Source: Chitinophagales bacterium (GTDB taxonomy: Bacteria; Bacteroidota; Bacteroidia; Chitinophagales; JADIYW01). Taken from it: 64,000 nt of DNA. Location of the stretch: positions 62,001 to 126,000 of the forward strand of contig JAMLHJ010000001.1 of assembly GCA_023957245.1 (NCBI GenBank). Reading direction: 5' to 3'. This document shows positions 1 to 11,097 of the stretch, piece by piece. The translations under genes and the position numbers were made by a program. Under the pieces are notes generated by a model. It did not search any database. It saw only the letters and a program-made list of their open reading frames with translations, and had not been told where the DNA came from. Numbering within the stretch: the stretch's first letter is position 1; the number at the start of each line of letters is the position of its first letter.

Positions 1-181
1 AAGATTCATGTTCCATAACATGACACCAATGGCATGCAGAATAGCCAATACTTATAATGACCAATTTGTTTTGCTCTTGGGCATCATCTAAAATAGACTT
101 AGACCATTCCTGCCAATGAACTGGATTATTAGCATGTTGCAATAAATATGGTGAACGAGAATGCGATAATTGATTTGTCAT
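1..181 (-). CDS. DUF255 / thioredoxin-fold protein (YyaL-like), N-terminal part
   Basis: Reading leftwards from the ATG at 181, the first 60 residues include [14 protein letters not shown] and, near the end, [17 protein letters not shown]. These are the hallmark N-terminal motifs of the DUF255 (YyaL, spermatogenesis-associated protein 20) family: a thioredoxin-like domain normally followed by a large alpha/alpha barrel. The CHWC motif sits where thioredoxin has its active-site CxxC. The window edge removes the remainder (family length is usually 600-700 residues). The cellular role of the family is not firmly established; a redox or nucleoside-sugar-related role is only suggested. Confidence 0.85.
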   Translation of the reverse strand, partial: MTNQLSHSRSPYLLQHANNPVHWQEWSKSILDDAQEQNKLVIISIGYSACHWCHVMEHES

Positions 182-262
182 CTTTAATAGAAATACATTT
201 TAAAAATGACATTTTAAATTGCAAAATGTTTATAAAATCATAAATCAAATACACTCACTATT

Positions 263-1021
263 TTATTCATCTAAATATTCAAAGCTTGTACCAGCTCCAT
301 TCTCATATATGGTTTCAACACGTCCATATTCATCCTTAACATACTTAAAATTGGTATAAAAGGCATTAGAACGAACCATAGATTTTGGCAAATATTTCTG
401 TGAAGGACCTATCGTATAAGGCAAATAAGTGATAATTCTATCAAATCTACCCAATACAGCATCTGTGTAAAATGTAGAAATATTAGAATTATATTCTTGA
501 TCTAAATAATAATCATAAGCCCTTTCTTCTCCTCTGAAATTACAAGATTTCAGTGTTCCATTGGCATTATAAACCATCTGATAACACAGAGAATCACCCT
601 GATATTTTCCACCATGATAATAACTACTGACTACTCTATTCATGCCATCACCAAAACGAACTGAATCATAAATAAAAGTTGCCACATACATTCCGTCATC
701 AAACTTCTGAATATATCCACTGACAGAATCTACCTCTAAAGTCACCCACCATTTTTCATTTGCAGTTCTATTGAAATAGTCGAGATAAACTCTATCCTTA
801 TCATAAATGACATCGCAAGTAATACTCTTATCCCTATCCTTGCCCTCAATATGACTGAGATATCCTTGCTCATTATAAGTGTATTTTAAAAATGAGCTAG
901 AACCTATAATTGTTTTAATATTATAATTAATAACAGCAGGTGGTTCATTTCTCTTTTCCTTCTTACATGATGAAAAGGAAATTAAGATGAGTAATAAATA
1001 GAATAATTGGCGCGTGTTCAT
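263..1021 (-). CDS. putative lipoprotein, YD-repeat-like
   Basis: 252 residues starting with a lipoprotein signal: Lys/Arg-poor n-region, hydrophobic stretch LFYLLLILISF, then lipobox FSSC with Cys19 as the predicted lipidated residue, followed by charged KKEKRNEP. The mature part has short motifs such as YTYNEQGYL, VYNANGTLKSC and VKDEYGRVETIY that resemble the degenerate YD-type repeats of Bacteroidota surface lipoproteins. It ends with YENGAGTSFEYLDE. It is monocistronic. No enzyme signature is visible, so the function is unknown; the protein is probably anchored in the outer membrane. Confidence 0.7.
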   Translation of the reverse strand: MNTRQLFYLLLILISFSSCKKEKRNEPPAVINYNIKTIIGSSSFLKYTYNEQGYLSHIEGKDRDKSITCDVIYDKDRVYLDYFNRTANEKWWVTLEVDSVSGYIQKFDDGMYVATFIYDSVRFGDGMNRVVSSYYHGGKYQGDSLCYQMVYNANGTLKSCNFRGEERAYDYYLDQEYNSNISTFYTDAVLGRFDRIITYLPYTIGPSQKYLPKSMVRSNAFYTNFKYVKDEYGRVETIYENGAGTSFEYLDE

Positions 1022-1320
1022 AAATAAAAATAGAGATTTTAAAATAATCTATCTTAAATATACATGTTAAGTTGAAAAACTCAATACTTGATAATCGATA
1101 AAGCTCAAAAATTTTAATATTCTGTTAAAAATTTTATTTAAAAATTTCAAGTTAAAACACAACTAATTAACTATCAATAAATTTAAAATACTTGTCTAAA
1201 ATTTTAGAATAAGAAATAATCATTTGACAAGTTAAAATAAATCCAATAAAAAAAATAAAATAGGCACTTGCGGAAATGATAAAGTATTATTCAATATTGA
1301 AATATCAAAATAGAACTAAT

Positions 1321-1583
1321 ATGAAAACAGTAACAAAACTATTGGTAATAGTCGCAATACTAGCAATATCCATTGGTTCATGTAAAAAAATGAAAATAAC
1401 GCTAGAGATTGTAGTGATGCAGCAAGAGACTATATAGCTGCAATTAACCAATTAACAGCAGACCCTGACAATGATGACCTTTGTAGAAGTGTTCAAAATG
1501 AAGTTAGAGCATTATACAAAGATTGCAAAGCCTATATGGGTGGAGGTATCACAGAAGATGATATTAATACAATGTGTGACTAG
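1321..1583 (+). pseudogene. small lipoprotein gene with a -1 frameshift in a poly-A run
   Basis: The ATG at 1321 opens a good lipoprotein signal (MKTVTKLLVIVAILAISIGS then Cys21, KK). After seven A residues at 1384-1390 the frame runs to a stop 16 codons later. Adding one A restores a longer frame, giving CKKNENNARDCSDAARDYI and continuing to the TAG at 1581-1583, about 87 residues in all. The restored protein has several Cys and an acidic C terminus. It is either a decayed gene, a contingency (phase-variable) locus controlled by the homopolymer, or a sequencing error. Function unknown. Confidence 0.55.
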
Positions 1584-1641
1584 ATGTTATAAAATCCCAC
1601 TACTCAACAAAACAATGATTAGCAGGTAATTGGACATTAAA

Positions 1642-1667
1642 AAAGGGAGATTTTACAATCTCCCTTT
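1642..1667 (-). terminator. bidirectional intrinsic terminator after atpC
   Basis: Perfect 9-bp stem AAAGGGAGA/TCTCCCTTT (1642-1650 with 1659-1667), 8-nt loop. On the minus strand it is followed by a run of T, placing it about 25 bases after the atpC stop. On the plus strand it is followed by an AT-rich TTTAAATTTTATTTT stretch, so it can also end transcripts of the small lipoprotein locus. Confidence 0.8.
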
Positions 1668-1691
1668 AAATTTTATTTTGAATAAGTGATT

Positions 1692-1934
1692 TTATGCAAC
1701 ACCTTCTGTCAAAACAGAAATTTTGTTCTTAAAAACTTCAACAATACCAGTTTTTATATTGAAAGTTTGTTTTTCGTTCTTAGTTTGAACTTTTACAACT
1801 CCTTCGCTTAACGCAGCAATAAGAGGAGCGTGATTGTTTAAAATTTGAAACAAACCGTCTAGTCCAGGCAACTGAACTGCATCAACTTCCCCACTATAAA
1901 CTTTTCCTGTCGGAGTTAAAATATCTAATAACAT
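1692..1934 (-). CDS. atpC: F1Fo ATP synthase epsilon subunit
   Basis: 80 residues; MLLDILTPTGKVYSGEVDAV and LPGLDGLFQILNNHAPLIAAL match the N-terminal beta-sandwich of the epsilon subunit, which sits on the central stalk and couples rotation to catalysis. The C-terminal helical hairpin of longer epsilon proteins is absent, as is usual for the short epsilon of Bacteroidota. It lies 7 bases downstream of atpD in the same operon and is followed by an intrinsic terminator. Other ATP synthase subunits are not in the window, consistent with the split atp loci common in this phylum. Confidence 0.95.
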   Translation of the reverse strand: MLLDILTPTGKVYSGEVDAVQLPGLDGLFQILNNHAPLIAALSEGVVKVQTKNEKQTFNIKTGIVEVFKNKISVLTEGVA

Positions 1935-1941
1935 TATTCAA

Positions 1942-3514
<1,573 letters not shown>

Positions 3515-3780
3515 AAAAAAATCTAAAACTTCTTCACATAGTCCACATTATACAACTAATTTAATATTGAGATAATGAAGCATTTGATGGTTTTAGTATG
3601 AAAGCATCCCATTTTTCAACCTTTGGAACTATTTAAAATTTTATTTTTCTCTCATTAAGAAAATTCTCAAACTCGCGATTTATTACATTGCTTCACTGAA
3701 CTCCGTGAGCTTTGTGGTTATTTTCAGAAGGCTCAGCCACCAGCATTCCCACATCTCCAAAGTACTTAATTAATCTGGAC

Positions 3781-3834
3781 TGCTTCGTGCCTCGCAGTGA
3801 CGTACTGAATTCCGTCATTGCAAGGAACGAAGCA
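3781..3834. repeat. long imperfect inverted repeat
   Basis: Arms 3781-3802 and 3813-3834 pair over 22 positions (19 Watson-Crick, one G-T, two mismatches) around a 10-nt loop. The arms begin TGCTTCGT and end ACGAAGCA and contain the TGACG/CGTCA core. This resembles the widespread bacterial repeat built around GTCATTGCGAGGAACGAAGCAA. It could fold as RNA or be the footprint of a REP/MITE-like element. Confidence 0.7.
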
Positions 3835-4145
3835 AACTATATATTACTTCAATATTTTTTCTTCATACTTTTCTTTAGAAGAAAAAGTATGCAAAAGAAT
3901 CGCACCGGATTTTTCGCTGACCCACTAAATACTTGAAAGCTATTTCTTCAAAACTCGACTTCGTCTCAAACAGTTGAAGAAATTACGCTTTCTTCGTATA
4001 GTGGGTACCCAGCTTCAAAATCTATGGTGCAGGGTGCATTCGCAACGTATAATTCTATCTATCACTCCGTGAACTTTGCGTAAAACTTAGTGCGCTTTGT
4101 GGTTAAATTTTGGACGATTATATTATTAAAATCTACAAAAGGGTA

Positions 4146-4207
4146 GCTCCTACGGAGCAATAGTATGTTGTTTGTTTATTTTTACCAAGTGGTAGCCTCT
4201 ACGAGGC
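4146..4207. repeat. pair of small palindromes with compensatory changes
   Basis: GCTCCTACGGAGC (4146-4158) and GCCTCTACGAGGC (4195-4207) are each a 5-bp stem with TAC loop, preceded by a similar GGTA context. The two stems differ at two positions on each arm yet both pair perfectly, so the hairpin rather than the primary sequence seems conserved. Confidence 0.6.
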
Positions 4208-4433
4208 AAACTCTAGCGATGCATTTTTTATTCGTACTTCGTACTTTTAATTTTTCACTCTTCTCCATGGTTTCGAGAACCTCAACCACCAGCAAATTTC
4301 ATCTTACATTTCACTTTTTACATTAATTCATTGAACTTCGAGAACTTTGCGTAAAACTTAGCATCCTCTGCGGTTAGTTTCAAGAACCTCAACCACCAGC
4401 ATTTCCACATCTTCAAATTTTCAAATCTCCTTA

Positions 4434-6086
4434 TTACTTCCTCATCAGATTTTTTGCATTCTCGATAGCAGCTTGAGTAGGAACAGCTCCGCTCAACATT
4501 TTGGCGATTTCCAATATTGCATTATCAGTATCTAAGGACTTGATATTTGTGATACTCTTATCTTCAAGATGTTCCTTATATACTAAGAAATGTTTCTTAC
4601 CAGCTGCAGCCACTTGAGGTAAGTGAGTAATCGTAATCACCTGATGATTTTGACTGATTTGTTTTAATAGCTCTCCCGTTTTAATAGCGACTTCACCAGA
4701 AGTACCCGTATCAATCTCATCAAAAACCATTGTAGGTAAAGAGGTCTCCTTTGCAATCAAAGATTTGATAGCTAGCATCAACCTGGATTTTTCACCACCT
4801 GAACCGACCTGATACAAAGTCTGAAATTGACTTCCTTTATTAGGTGCAAATAAAAAGGTTAATTTATCCCAGCCCAATTTGTCCGGTTCTTCTAATTGCT
4901 CAAATTGAAAATCAACTTTGGCAAACGGCATTCCTAAATCTTTCAAAACATCAGACACTGAAGCACTGAATACTATGGCTTGTTTTTTTCTGATATCAGT
5001 GATCTGAGCACCTAATTTGGATAATTGTTCAAGATAAATATCAATCTCTTCTTGCAATTCTCTAATCCTTTCATCTGAAAAGCTAAATTTTTCAAGTTTA
5101 GATTTTAATTCATTCTTCAATCCTATTAAATCTTTCACCTCTTTAAAATGATGCTTGAGCATCAATCTATTCACAGATGACTGATAATCCAATAGTTCAT
5201 TCAATCTATTTTCATCTGAACTGACTGAATTTTGTATCTGTTTAAAATCTCTTGAAATACTTCTCAATTTCAAAAATATTTCTTCAACATCATTATAAGC
5301 AGATTCTATTAATGAATTACAGTGCGTAATAGATGACAATTGTTTTTGAACTTCTATCAATAAATCTTCAATATTGATTTCATTTTCAGAAAGTAGGTCA
5401 TTTGACAATTGGAGTTGTCTGATAATAGATTCAGCATTAGAGAGAATTTTCAACTCATCTTCGACTTCATTCCAATACTCTTCGGAAAGCAGGATTTGGT
5501 CGAGTTCATCGTATTGATATTTCACAAAATCATATTCCTTTTGGAATGATATGGCTTCTTGCTGGAAATTACTTAATACTTTCTTAGCAGTAATATATTT
5601 CAAATATTCTGCTTCATACTGAGGTAGAAATGTATTGCCAACTATCTTATCTATTAGTCGAATAAAAAAATCTTCTTCCAACAATTGGCTACTCTCATGT
5701 TGAGCATGAATATCTATCAATTGGGAAGTCAATGATTTAAGCACATCTAATGTAACAGGAATATCATTTACAAAAGCTCTACTTTTACCTTTGGGATTAA
5801 TCTCTCTACGAATGATGCTTATATCTGAATAATCCAAATCTTGTTCTTCAAAAAAATGCTGAAGTTGGTAATCTTTCACTTGAAAATGTGCTTCTACGAT
5901 ACATTTCTCTTCTTTATCCATAAGCACTTGACTATCAGCTCTATTGCCTAAAACCAATGATACTGCTCCCATCAAAATTGATTTTCCAGCACCTGTCTCG
6001 CCAATTATGACATTCAAATGTGGGTCAAATTGAATTTGAGCCTTTTCGATAATAGCATAGTTTCTGATATAAATTTCCTGCAGCAT
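4434..6086 (-). CDS. recN: DNA repair protein RecN
   Basis: 550 residues with an SMC-like layout. The Walker A motif GETGAGKS is at 29-36, a long coiled coil occupies roughly 150-370, and the ABC signature SGGEKSR and Walker B VFDEIDTGTSGEVA lie near the C terminus, followed by TITHLPQVAAAGKKH. RecN is a cytoplasmic ATPase that tethers DNA ends during recombinational repair of double-strand breaks. Length and motif spacing match the family. It stands alone, preceded by the repeat-filled gap on its 3' side. Confidence 0.95.
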   Translation of the reverse strand: MLQEIYIRNYAIIEKAQIQFDPHLNVIIGETGAGKSILMGAVSLVLGNRADSQVLMDKEEKCIVEAHFQVKDYQLQHFFEEQDLDYSDISIIRREINPKGKSRAFVNDIPVTLDVLKSLTSQLIDIHAQHESSQLLEEDFFIRLIDKIVGNTFLPQYEAEYLKYITAKKVLSNFQQEAISFQKEYDFVKYQYDELDQILLSEEYWNEVEDELKILSNAESIIRQLQLSNDLLSENEINIEDLLIEVQKQLSSITHCNSLIESAYNDVEEIFLKLRSISRDFKQIQNSVSSDENRLNELLDYQSSVNRLMLKHHFKEVKDLIGLKNELKSKLEKFSFSDERIRELQEEIDIYLEQLSKLGAQITDIRKKQAIVFSASVSDVLKDLGMPFAKVDFQFEQLEEPDKLGWDKLTFLFAPNKGSQFQTLYQVGSGGEKSRLMLAIKSLIAKETSLPTMVFDEIDTGTSGEVAIKTGELLKQISQNHQVITITHLPQVAAAGKKHFLVYKEHLEDKSITNIKSLDTDNAILEIAKMLSGAVPTQAAIENAKNLMRK

Positions 6087-6207
6087 AATTTATCAACTGC
6101 TAAAGTAATTAAAGATTTTGTCCTTTAATATAGTCGCAAAAAATAGCCTCAATAATATGACAAGAGCATATCTCCAAACTTATATCATTGTGCGTTTATT
6201 AAAAAGT

Positions 6208-7068
6208 CTAATCAAAAAAATCCAATAAAAGTTCGGTTACCTTATCTGGTTGATCTATCTGTGTCCAATGGCTACAATTATCGAGATATATGACTTCATG
6301 AGGGGCATCTATTACCTTATTCAAATTGTCATTCAATTCTACACCTAATGCTTTATCATCTTTACCCCATATCACTCTTGTAGGCACTTTGACTTTTTTT
6401 CTTTTCAAATCATCTGCAATCCCATATCTGAGCCCCGCACGATAATAATTGATAGATGTCGTCAATGCATCTTTCTCTCTATATGCTTGAATATACAGAC
6501 GTAAATCGTCATCAGTCATATTCTGAGGTTGATGCATCCATCCTCTTACATTCATTTCATACACTTTCTCTAATGTCTGTCCTAAAATCAATTCAGGAAT
6601 CACAGGCACTTGAAAACTTATCATATACCAGCTCCTCAATAATTGCTTAGGATTGGTCAATAGATTTTCAATCAGCAATTGAGGGTGTGGGCAATTGAGT
6701 ATGGCCAATTTTTCTGTTACTTCAGGATAAGCAGTAGCAAAATGCCATGCAACAGCTCCTCCCCAATCGTGTCCTACTAAAAAACATTTTTCAAAGCCCA
6801 ATTGCTGAACTAGTTCATAAATATCTTTGATAACATACTTCGTTTGGTACTGGCTGGCTCCCTCTGGTTTGTCAGAAAGATTAAAACCTCTAAGGTCAGG
6901 AGCTACGACAGTATATTTTTCAGCTAATTCTGGAATCTGATATCTCCAACTATACCAAAATTCTGGCCATCCATGCAATAATACAACTAGTTCGCTACCA
7001 GTGCCTTGTATCACATAATGAAGATTAATTCCATTGACGTTCGCAAAACGATGTTCTAAATTTGACAT
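6208..7068 (-). CDS. alpha/beta hydrolase, epoxide-hydrolase-like
   Basis: 286 residues of the alpha/beta-hydrolase fold. HGWPEFWYSWR carries the HGxP oxyanion-hole motif, VAPDLRGFNLSDKP follows, and GHDWGG is the nucleophile elbow with Asp instead of Ser, as in epoxide hydrolases and haloalkane dehalogenases. The later acid is likely in VIWGKDDKALG and the base His in NCSHWTQIDQP. It would hydrolyse an epoxide or halide through an aspartyl-ester intermediate; the substrate cannot be told. There is no signal peptide, so it is cytoplasmic. Confidence 0.85.
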   Translation of the reverse strand: MSNLEHRFANVNGINLHYVIQGTGSELVVLLHGWPEFWYSWRYQIPELAEKYTVVAPDLRGFNLSDKPEGASQYQTKYVIKDIYELVQQLGFEKCFLVGHDWGGAVAWHFATAYPEVTEKLAILNCPHPQLLIENLLTNPKQLLRSWYMISFQVPVIPELILGQTLEKVYEMNVRGWMHQPQNMTDDDLRLYIQAYREKDALTTSINYYRAGLRYGIADDLKRKKVKVPTRVIWGKDDKALGVELNDNLNKVIDAPHEVIYLDNCSHWTQIDQPDKVTELLLDFFD

Positions 7069-7183
7069 GACTGATTACATTTTATATTAAGATACGCATC
7101 TATTTTGCTATTTGTAATCTTTTTGAAGGAAAATTATTATCGAAAACAGAAGTTGGTCGCAATGCGTGAAGGATAGAAGTGAA

Positions 7184-7234
7184 AAGACCTTTGAATCATC
7201 AAAGGTCTTGAAACGGATAGCCTGACCCGTCAGG
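7184..7234 (-). terminator. hairpins after the secA-SPOR operon
   Basis: An 11-bp perfect stem AAGACCTTTGA/TCAAAGGTCTT (7184-7194, 7199-7209) with ATCA loop, followed on the minus strand by TTTTC, lies about 50 bases after the SPOR gene stop. A second small palindrome CCTGACCCGTCAGG is at 7221-7234. Together they probably end the transcript from secA; the T-run is short, so confidence is moderate. Confidence 0.6.
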
Positions 7235-7261
7235 GGCACGCCCAAATATTTTTTAATACTA

Positions 7262-7657
7262 TTATTCTACAATAAAACTTGCAGGAAAAAACCTTCGGAC
7301 TTCTCTCAAAAAAGTCTGTGCATCATCTCTAGCGACAAAAGTCCCTACTCTAAGTTTAAAAACGGGTGAATCAAAACTAAGAAATACAGGTATGCCAGGA
7401 TACTTTGAAGAGAATTGAGATTTGATATCAGTTACTTCAGTTCTCGACTTAGATGCTGCTATTTGAATTCTATAAATTTTGGAAGCATCTGCTTTCAGCT
7501 TATTTTTTGCAGAATAAACTTTTTGTAAATAATCTATCCTCGGGTCTTTAAAAATCAAAACATGGTTTAAGGCTACACTATCCTTGGGAGTCTGTGCAAA
7601 CCCAATACTCATAAAAGAAAGAAATCCTAAGAATAAAATAAATCTACAATACTTCAT
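7262..7657 (-). CDS. SPOR-domain exported protein
   Basis: The chosen start at 7657 gives 131 residues with an N-terminal signal peptide (MKYCRFILFLGFLSFMSIGFAQ, cleavage after AQ). The ORF could extend 21 residues upstream into secA, but that part is not signal-like. Residues from about 60 to the end read IYRIQIAASKSRTEV, PVFLSFDSPVFKLRVGTFVARDDA and RRFFPASFIVE, a SPOR fold that binds denuded glycan strands of peptidoglycan. It is probably periplasmic. It lies 1 base after the secA stop, so it is co-transcribed with secA. Confidence 0.8.
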   Translation of the reverse strand: MKYCRFILFLGFLSFMSIGFAQTPKDSVALNHVLIFKDPRIDYLQKVYSAKNKLKADASKIYRIQIAASKSRTEVTDIKSQFSSKYPGIPVFLSFDSPVFKLRVGTFVARDDAQTFLREVRRFFPASFIVE

Positions 7658-7658
7658 A

Positions 7659-10600
7659 CTACATTCCTTGTCCATGACACTGTTTAAATTTCTTACCACT
7701 TCCACAAGGGCAAGGATCATTACGACCGATTTTTACTTCCTTTCTAACAGGCATTTGTTTCTCAGGGCGACTAACAGCTTCTCCTGCTTCCCTTGCAGCA
7801 TTATCATCATCACCTCTGCTTTCTTTTGTCTTTTCCACTTGTTGAGTTGATAATCTTGCTCTCTGCTGAGCCAATCGCAAATCCTCTTCATTCGGAGCAG
7901 GTAATTCACATTTGACAAGGAAAGAAATAATGTTTTCATGGATTTCTCTCAACATATCTTTAAAGAGCTTAAATGCTTCAAATTTATATATTAAGAGTGG
8001 GTCTTTCTGCTCATGGACAGCCATCTGAACCGATTGGCGCAATTCGTCCATTTTTCTAAGATGCTCTTTCCAAATCTGGTCAATAAAGGAAAGAATCATA
8101 TTTTGTTGCAAAATCTTAATTACTTCTCTACCTTCAGAATCGACAGATTTTTGCAAATTAGCTACCACATTTATTGTTTTCACGCCATCAGAGAATGGCA
8201 CAATAATATTTTGAATCTGACTACCTCTATTCGTTAAAATCTCTTTTAAAACTGGTAAACTTTGCAAGCGAATAGCCTCCATACGTCTATTATAAGCTGC
8301 TTCAGCAGTAGTATAAATATGATTGGCTAGTGTTTCGACACTCCATTTTTCCAATTGAGATTTTTCAAGTTGAATTTCAGTTCCTAAGAATTTATATCCA
8401 TCCAATTTAACTGCTTCGATATCATTAGATGATTTAGCTGCTTCTGCTACATCATAACACAATTCAAACAACATGCTATCAATATCATAAGCAATACGTT
8501 CTCCTTTTAAAGCATATTGGCGACGTTTGTAGATCACTTCTCTTTGTGAGTTCATCACATCGTCATATTCTAGTAATCGTTTACGAATACCGAAGTTGTT
8601 CTCTTCAACTTTTTTCTGTGCTCTCTCAATAGATTTGGTCACCATAGAATGTTGAATCACTTCTCCATCTTTATAGCCCATTCTATCCATGATTTTAGAT
8701 AATCTATCTGAGCCAAATAACCTCATCAAATCGTCTTCAAGAGAAACATAGAACTGAGAACTTCCTGGGTCACCTTGACGACCAGCACGACCTCTCAACT
8801 GTCTATCCACTCGCCTTGAATCATGTCTTTCTGAACCGATAATAGCCAGACCTCCTACTTCTTTGACCCCTTCACCGAGTTTGATATCCGTACCACGACC
8901 TGCCATATTGGTAGCTATGGTCACTTTACCCGGCAAACCAGCTTCAGCAACAATATCAGCTTCTCTTTGGTGTTGCTTAGCGTTCAATACGTTATGAGGA
9001 ATTTTTCTCAAAGTGAGTAATTTGCTCAATAATTCAGAAACCTCCACATTCGTTGTACCTACTAGTACAGGGCGATTGGCTTGACGAAGCACTTCAACTT
9101 CTTCAATAATCGCATTATATTTCTCACGCTTAGTTTTATAAACCAAATCTTGTCTATCATCTCTAACAATAGGTCTATTTGTAGGAATAATAACAGTATC
9201 TAATTTATATATTGTCCAAAACTCGCCAGCTTCTGTTTCAGCTGTACCTGTCATACCTGCAAGTTTGTGATACATTCTAAAGAAGTTCTGTAAGGTAATA
9301 GTTGCAAATGTTTGAGTTGCAGCTTCGATTTTCACATTTTCTTTAGCTTCAATCGCTTGGTGCAATCCGTCAGAATAACGTCTGCCATCCATGATACGAC
9401 CAGTCTGTTCATCGACAATCTTCACTTTATTGTCCAGAACTACATATTCAATATCTTTTTCAAAAAGGCAATACGCTTTTAGTAATTGATTGACAGTATG
9501 GAGCCTTTCAGATTTTACTGAAAAATCTCTAATGATTTCATCTTTCTTAGTTTGAGCTTCTTCTTGTGCTAAAGAAGATTTTTCAATATCAGCCAACAAT
9601 CCACCCAAATCAGGGAGTACAAAGAAATTATCCTCTTCCGAAGCCAAAGTTATCAAGTCAATCCCCTTTTCTGTGAGGTCAATTTGATTATTTTTCTCAT
9701 CTATAACAAAATACAATTCTTTATCGACCTTAGGCATTTCCTTATTTTGGTCTGCCATGTAGTGATTTTCTGTTCTTTGTAAAATCTGACGAACGCCAGA
9801 TTCACTTAAAAACTTAATAAGTGGTGTGTGTTTAGGAAAACCTCTATGAGCTCTCAACAATGCTAATCCACCTTCCCCTTCATTATATCCTGTTCTCCCG
9901 TCTTCAATTAATCTTTTTGCGTCTTGCAAAAATTTGGTTGTAGCCTTTTTTTGAGTTTCTACCAACTTCTCTATCCTAGGTTTTAAAAACTCAAATTCTT
10001 GCTCATCACCTTTTGGAATTGGTCCACTAATAATCAATGGAGTTCTCGCATCATCAATTAATACAGAGTCCACCTCATCGACCATCGCATAGTGATGTTT
10101 TCTTTGCACTTGTTCATCAGCAGTTCTAGACATATTATCTCTCAAATAGTCAAAACCAAACTCATTATTGGTACCGTAAGTAACGTCTGCTAAATAAGCA
10201 TTTTTTCTTGCGTCAGTATGAGGTTGATGCCTATCAATACAATCAATTCTCAAACCTAAGAAATTGAATATTGGGTTCATCCACTCAGAGTCACGTTTTG
10301 CCAAATAGTCATTGACTGTAACAATATGCACACCTAAGCCAGCGAGAGCATTGAGGTAAGAAGGCAAAGTAGCTACCAAAGTTTTACCTTCACCAGTTGC
10401 CATCTCTGATATTTTCCCATTATGCAAAATAATACCACCTATTAATTGCACATCATAATGTACCATTTCCCATTTCACTTCTGAACCTGCAACAGTCCAT
10501 GTAGTATTATAACGAACCTGATTACCTTCAATTTTCAGATAGTTGGCGGTCACAGATAAATCTTTATCCAAACTATTAGCTGTCGCTATTAAAGATTCAT

Positions 10601-10982
10601 TTTCTTTAAATCTTCGAGCAGTTTCCTTCATGACAGCAAAAGCTTCGGGCAAAATTTCTAATAAAATTTCTTCGATTGCTTTATCTCTATCTTTAATGAA
10701 TTGGTCAATATCTTTAAATAGCTTATCCTTTTCGTCAAAATCGGTATCGTCATTTTCAGCAATAGATTTGGATTCGGTGATTTTATTATTGATATCGGCA
10801 ATATGGTTTTGTATTCTCTCTTTGAATTCTTGAGTTTTGTTTCTCAACTGGTCATTTGACAAAGATTGGAATGATGCAAAATGCTCATTAATAGCATTCA
10901 CATAAGGCATTACCTCTTTAATATCTCTATTGGATTTGCTACCAAATAATTTAGCTAATCCTTTTGCAAATATATCTAACAT
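7659..10982 (-). CDS. secA: protein translocase ATPase SecA
   Basis: 1107 residues, long as in Bacteroidota. Walker A MATGEGKT is at 194-201, followed by NDYLAKRDSEWM, the DEVD box (VDEVDSVLIDDARTPL), the helicase motif NMAGRGTDIKLGEGV and RQLRGRAGRQGDPGSS. The C terminus carries the SEC-C zinc motif NDPCPCGSGKKFKQCHG. SecA drives preprotein export through SecYEG. It is the first gene of a pair with the SPOR gene and is divergent from purD. Confidence 0.98.
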   Translation of the reverse strand: MLDIFAKGLAKLFGSKSNRDIKEVMPYVNAINEHFASFQSLSNDQLRNKTQEFKERIQNHIADINNKITESKSIAENDDTDFDEKDKLFKDIDQFIKDRDKAIEEILLEILPEAFAVMKETARRFKENESLIATANSLDKDLSVTANYLKIEGNQVRYNTTWTVAGSEVKWEMVHYDVQLIGGIILHNGKISEMATGEGKTLVATLPSYLNALAGLGVHIVTVNDYLAKRDSEWMNPIFNFLGLRIDCIDRHQPHTDARKNAYLADVTYGTNNEFGFDYLRDNMSRTADEQVQRKHHYAMVDEVDSVLIDDARTPLIISGPIPKGDEQEFEFLKPRIEKLVETQKKATTKFLQDAKRLIEDGRTGYNEGEGGLALLRAHRGFPKHTPLIKFLSESGVRQILQRTENHYMADQNKEMPKVDKELYFVIDEKNNQIDLTEKGIDLITLASEEDNFFVLPDLGGLLADIEKSSLAQEEAQTKKDEIIRDFSVKSERLHTVNQLLKAYCLFEKDIEYVVLDNKVKIVDEQTGRIMDGRRYSDGLHQAIEAKENVKIEAATQTFATITLQNFFRMYHKLAGMTGTAETEAGEFWTIYKLDTVIIPTNRPIVRDDRQDLVYKTKREKYNAIIEEVEVLRQANRPVLVGTTNVEVSELLSKLLTLRKIPHNVLNAKQHQREADIVAEAGLPGKVTIATNMAGRGTDIKLGEGVKEVGGLAIIGSERHDSRRVDRQLRGRAGRQGDPGSSQFYVSLEDDLMRLFGSDRLSKIMDRMGYKDGEVIQHSMVTKSIERAQKKVEENNFGIRKRLLEYDDVMNSQREVIYKRRQYALKGERIAYDIDSMLFELCYDVAEAAKSSNDIEAVKLDGYKFLGTEIQLEKSQLEKWSVETLANHIYTTAEAAYNRRMEAIRLQSLPVLKEILTNRGSQIQNIIVPFSDGVKTINVVANLQKSVDSEGREVIKILQQNMILSFIDQIWKEHLRKMDELRQSVQMAVHEQKDPLLIYKFEAFKLFKDMLREIHENIISFLVKCELPAPNEEDLRLAQQRARLSTQQVEKTKESRGDDDNAAREAGEAVSRPEKQMPVRKEVKIGRNDPCPCGSGKKFKQCHGQGM

Positions 10983-11097
10983 TAAATAATTGCTTTTAAG
11001 CGGTGTAAAATTATAATTTATGCGGATTAATTTTAGTCAAAACCAATACCAAATGTATATTACTGACATTATTTCTTCATTATCTATAATAGCTTGT

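Larger units (their letters stand above)
3515..4433. repeat. gene-free region filled with degenerate intergenic repeats
   Basis: No convincing gene lies here. The stretch is a patchwork of short dispersed repeats. GAACTTTGCGTAAAACTTAG occurs exactly twice (4071-4090, 4342-4361). CCTCAACCACCAGCA occurs at 4280-4294 and 4387-4401, with a variant at 3731-3745. Several palindromes are present (listed separately). A further near-palindrome at about 3863-3892 reads CATACTTTTCTT, TAG, AAGAAAAAGTATG. The texture is that of the non-coding repeat families dispersed between Bacteroidota genes; their origin is unknown to me. Confidence 0.65.

Noticed and set aside
1021-1320. Gene in the 300 bases before the frameshifted lipoprotein
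   Set aside because: The stretch is very AT-rich with stops in all frames; nothing beyond possible promoter elements is seen.
3712-3936. 74-codon plus-strand ORF in the gap before recN
   Set aside because: It spans the long inverted repeat and other repeats; composition follows the repeats, not a protein.
7201-7260. tRNA or small RNA near the GC-rich CCTGACCCGTCAGG hairpin
   Set aside because: There is no cloverleaf or CCA end; two simple hairpins fit a terminator region better. No tRNA or rRNA was recognised in the whole window.
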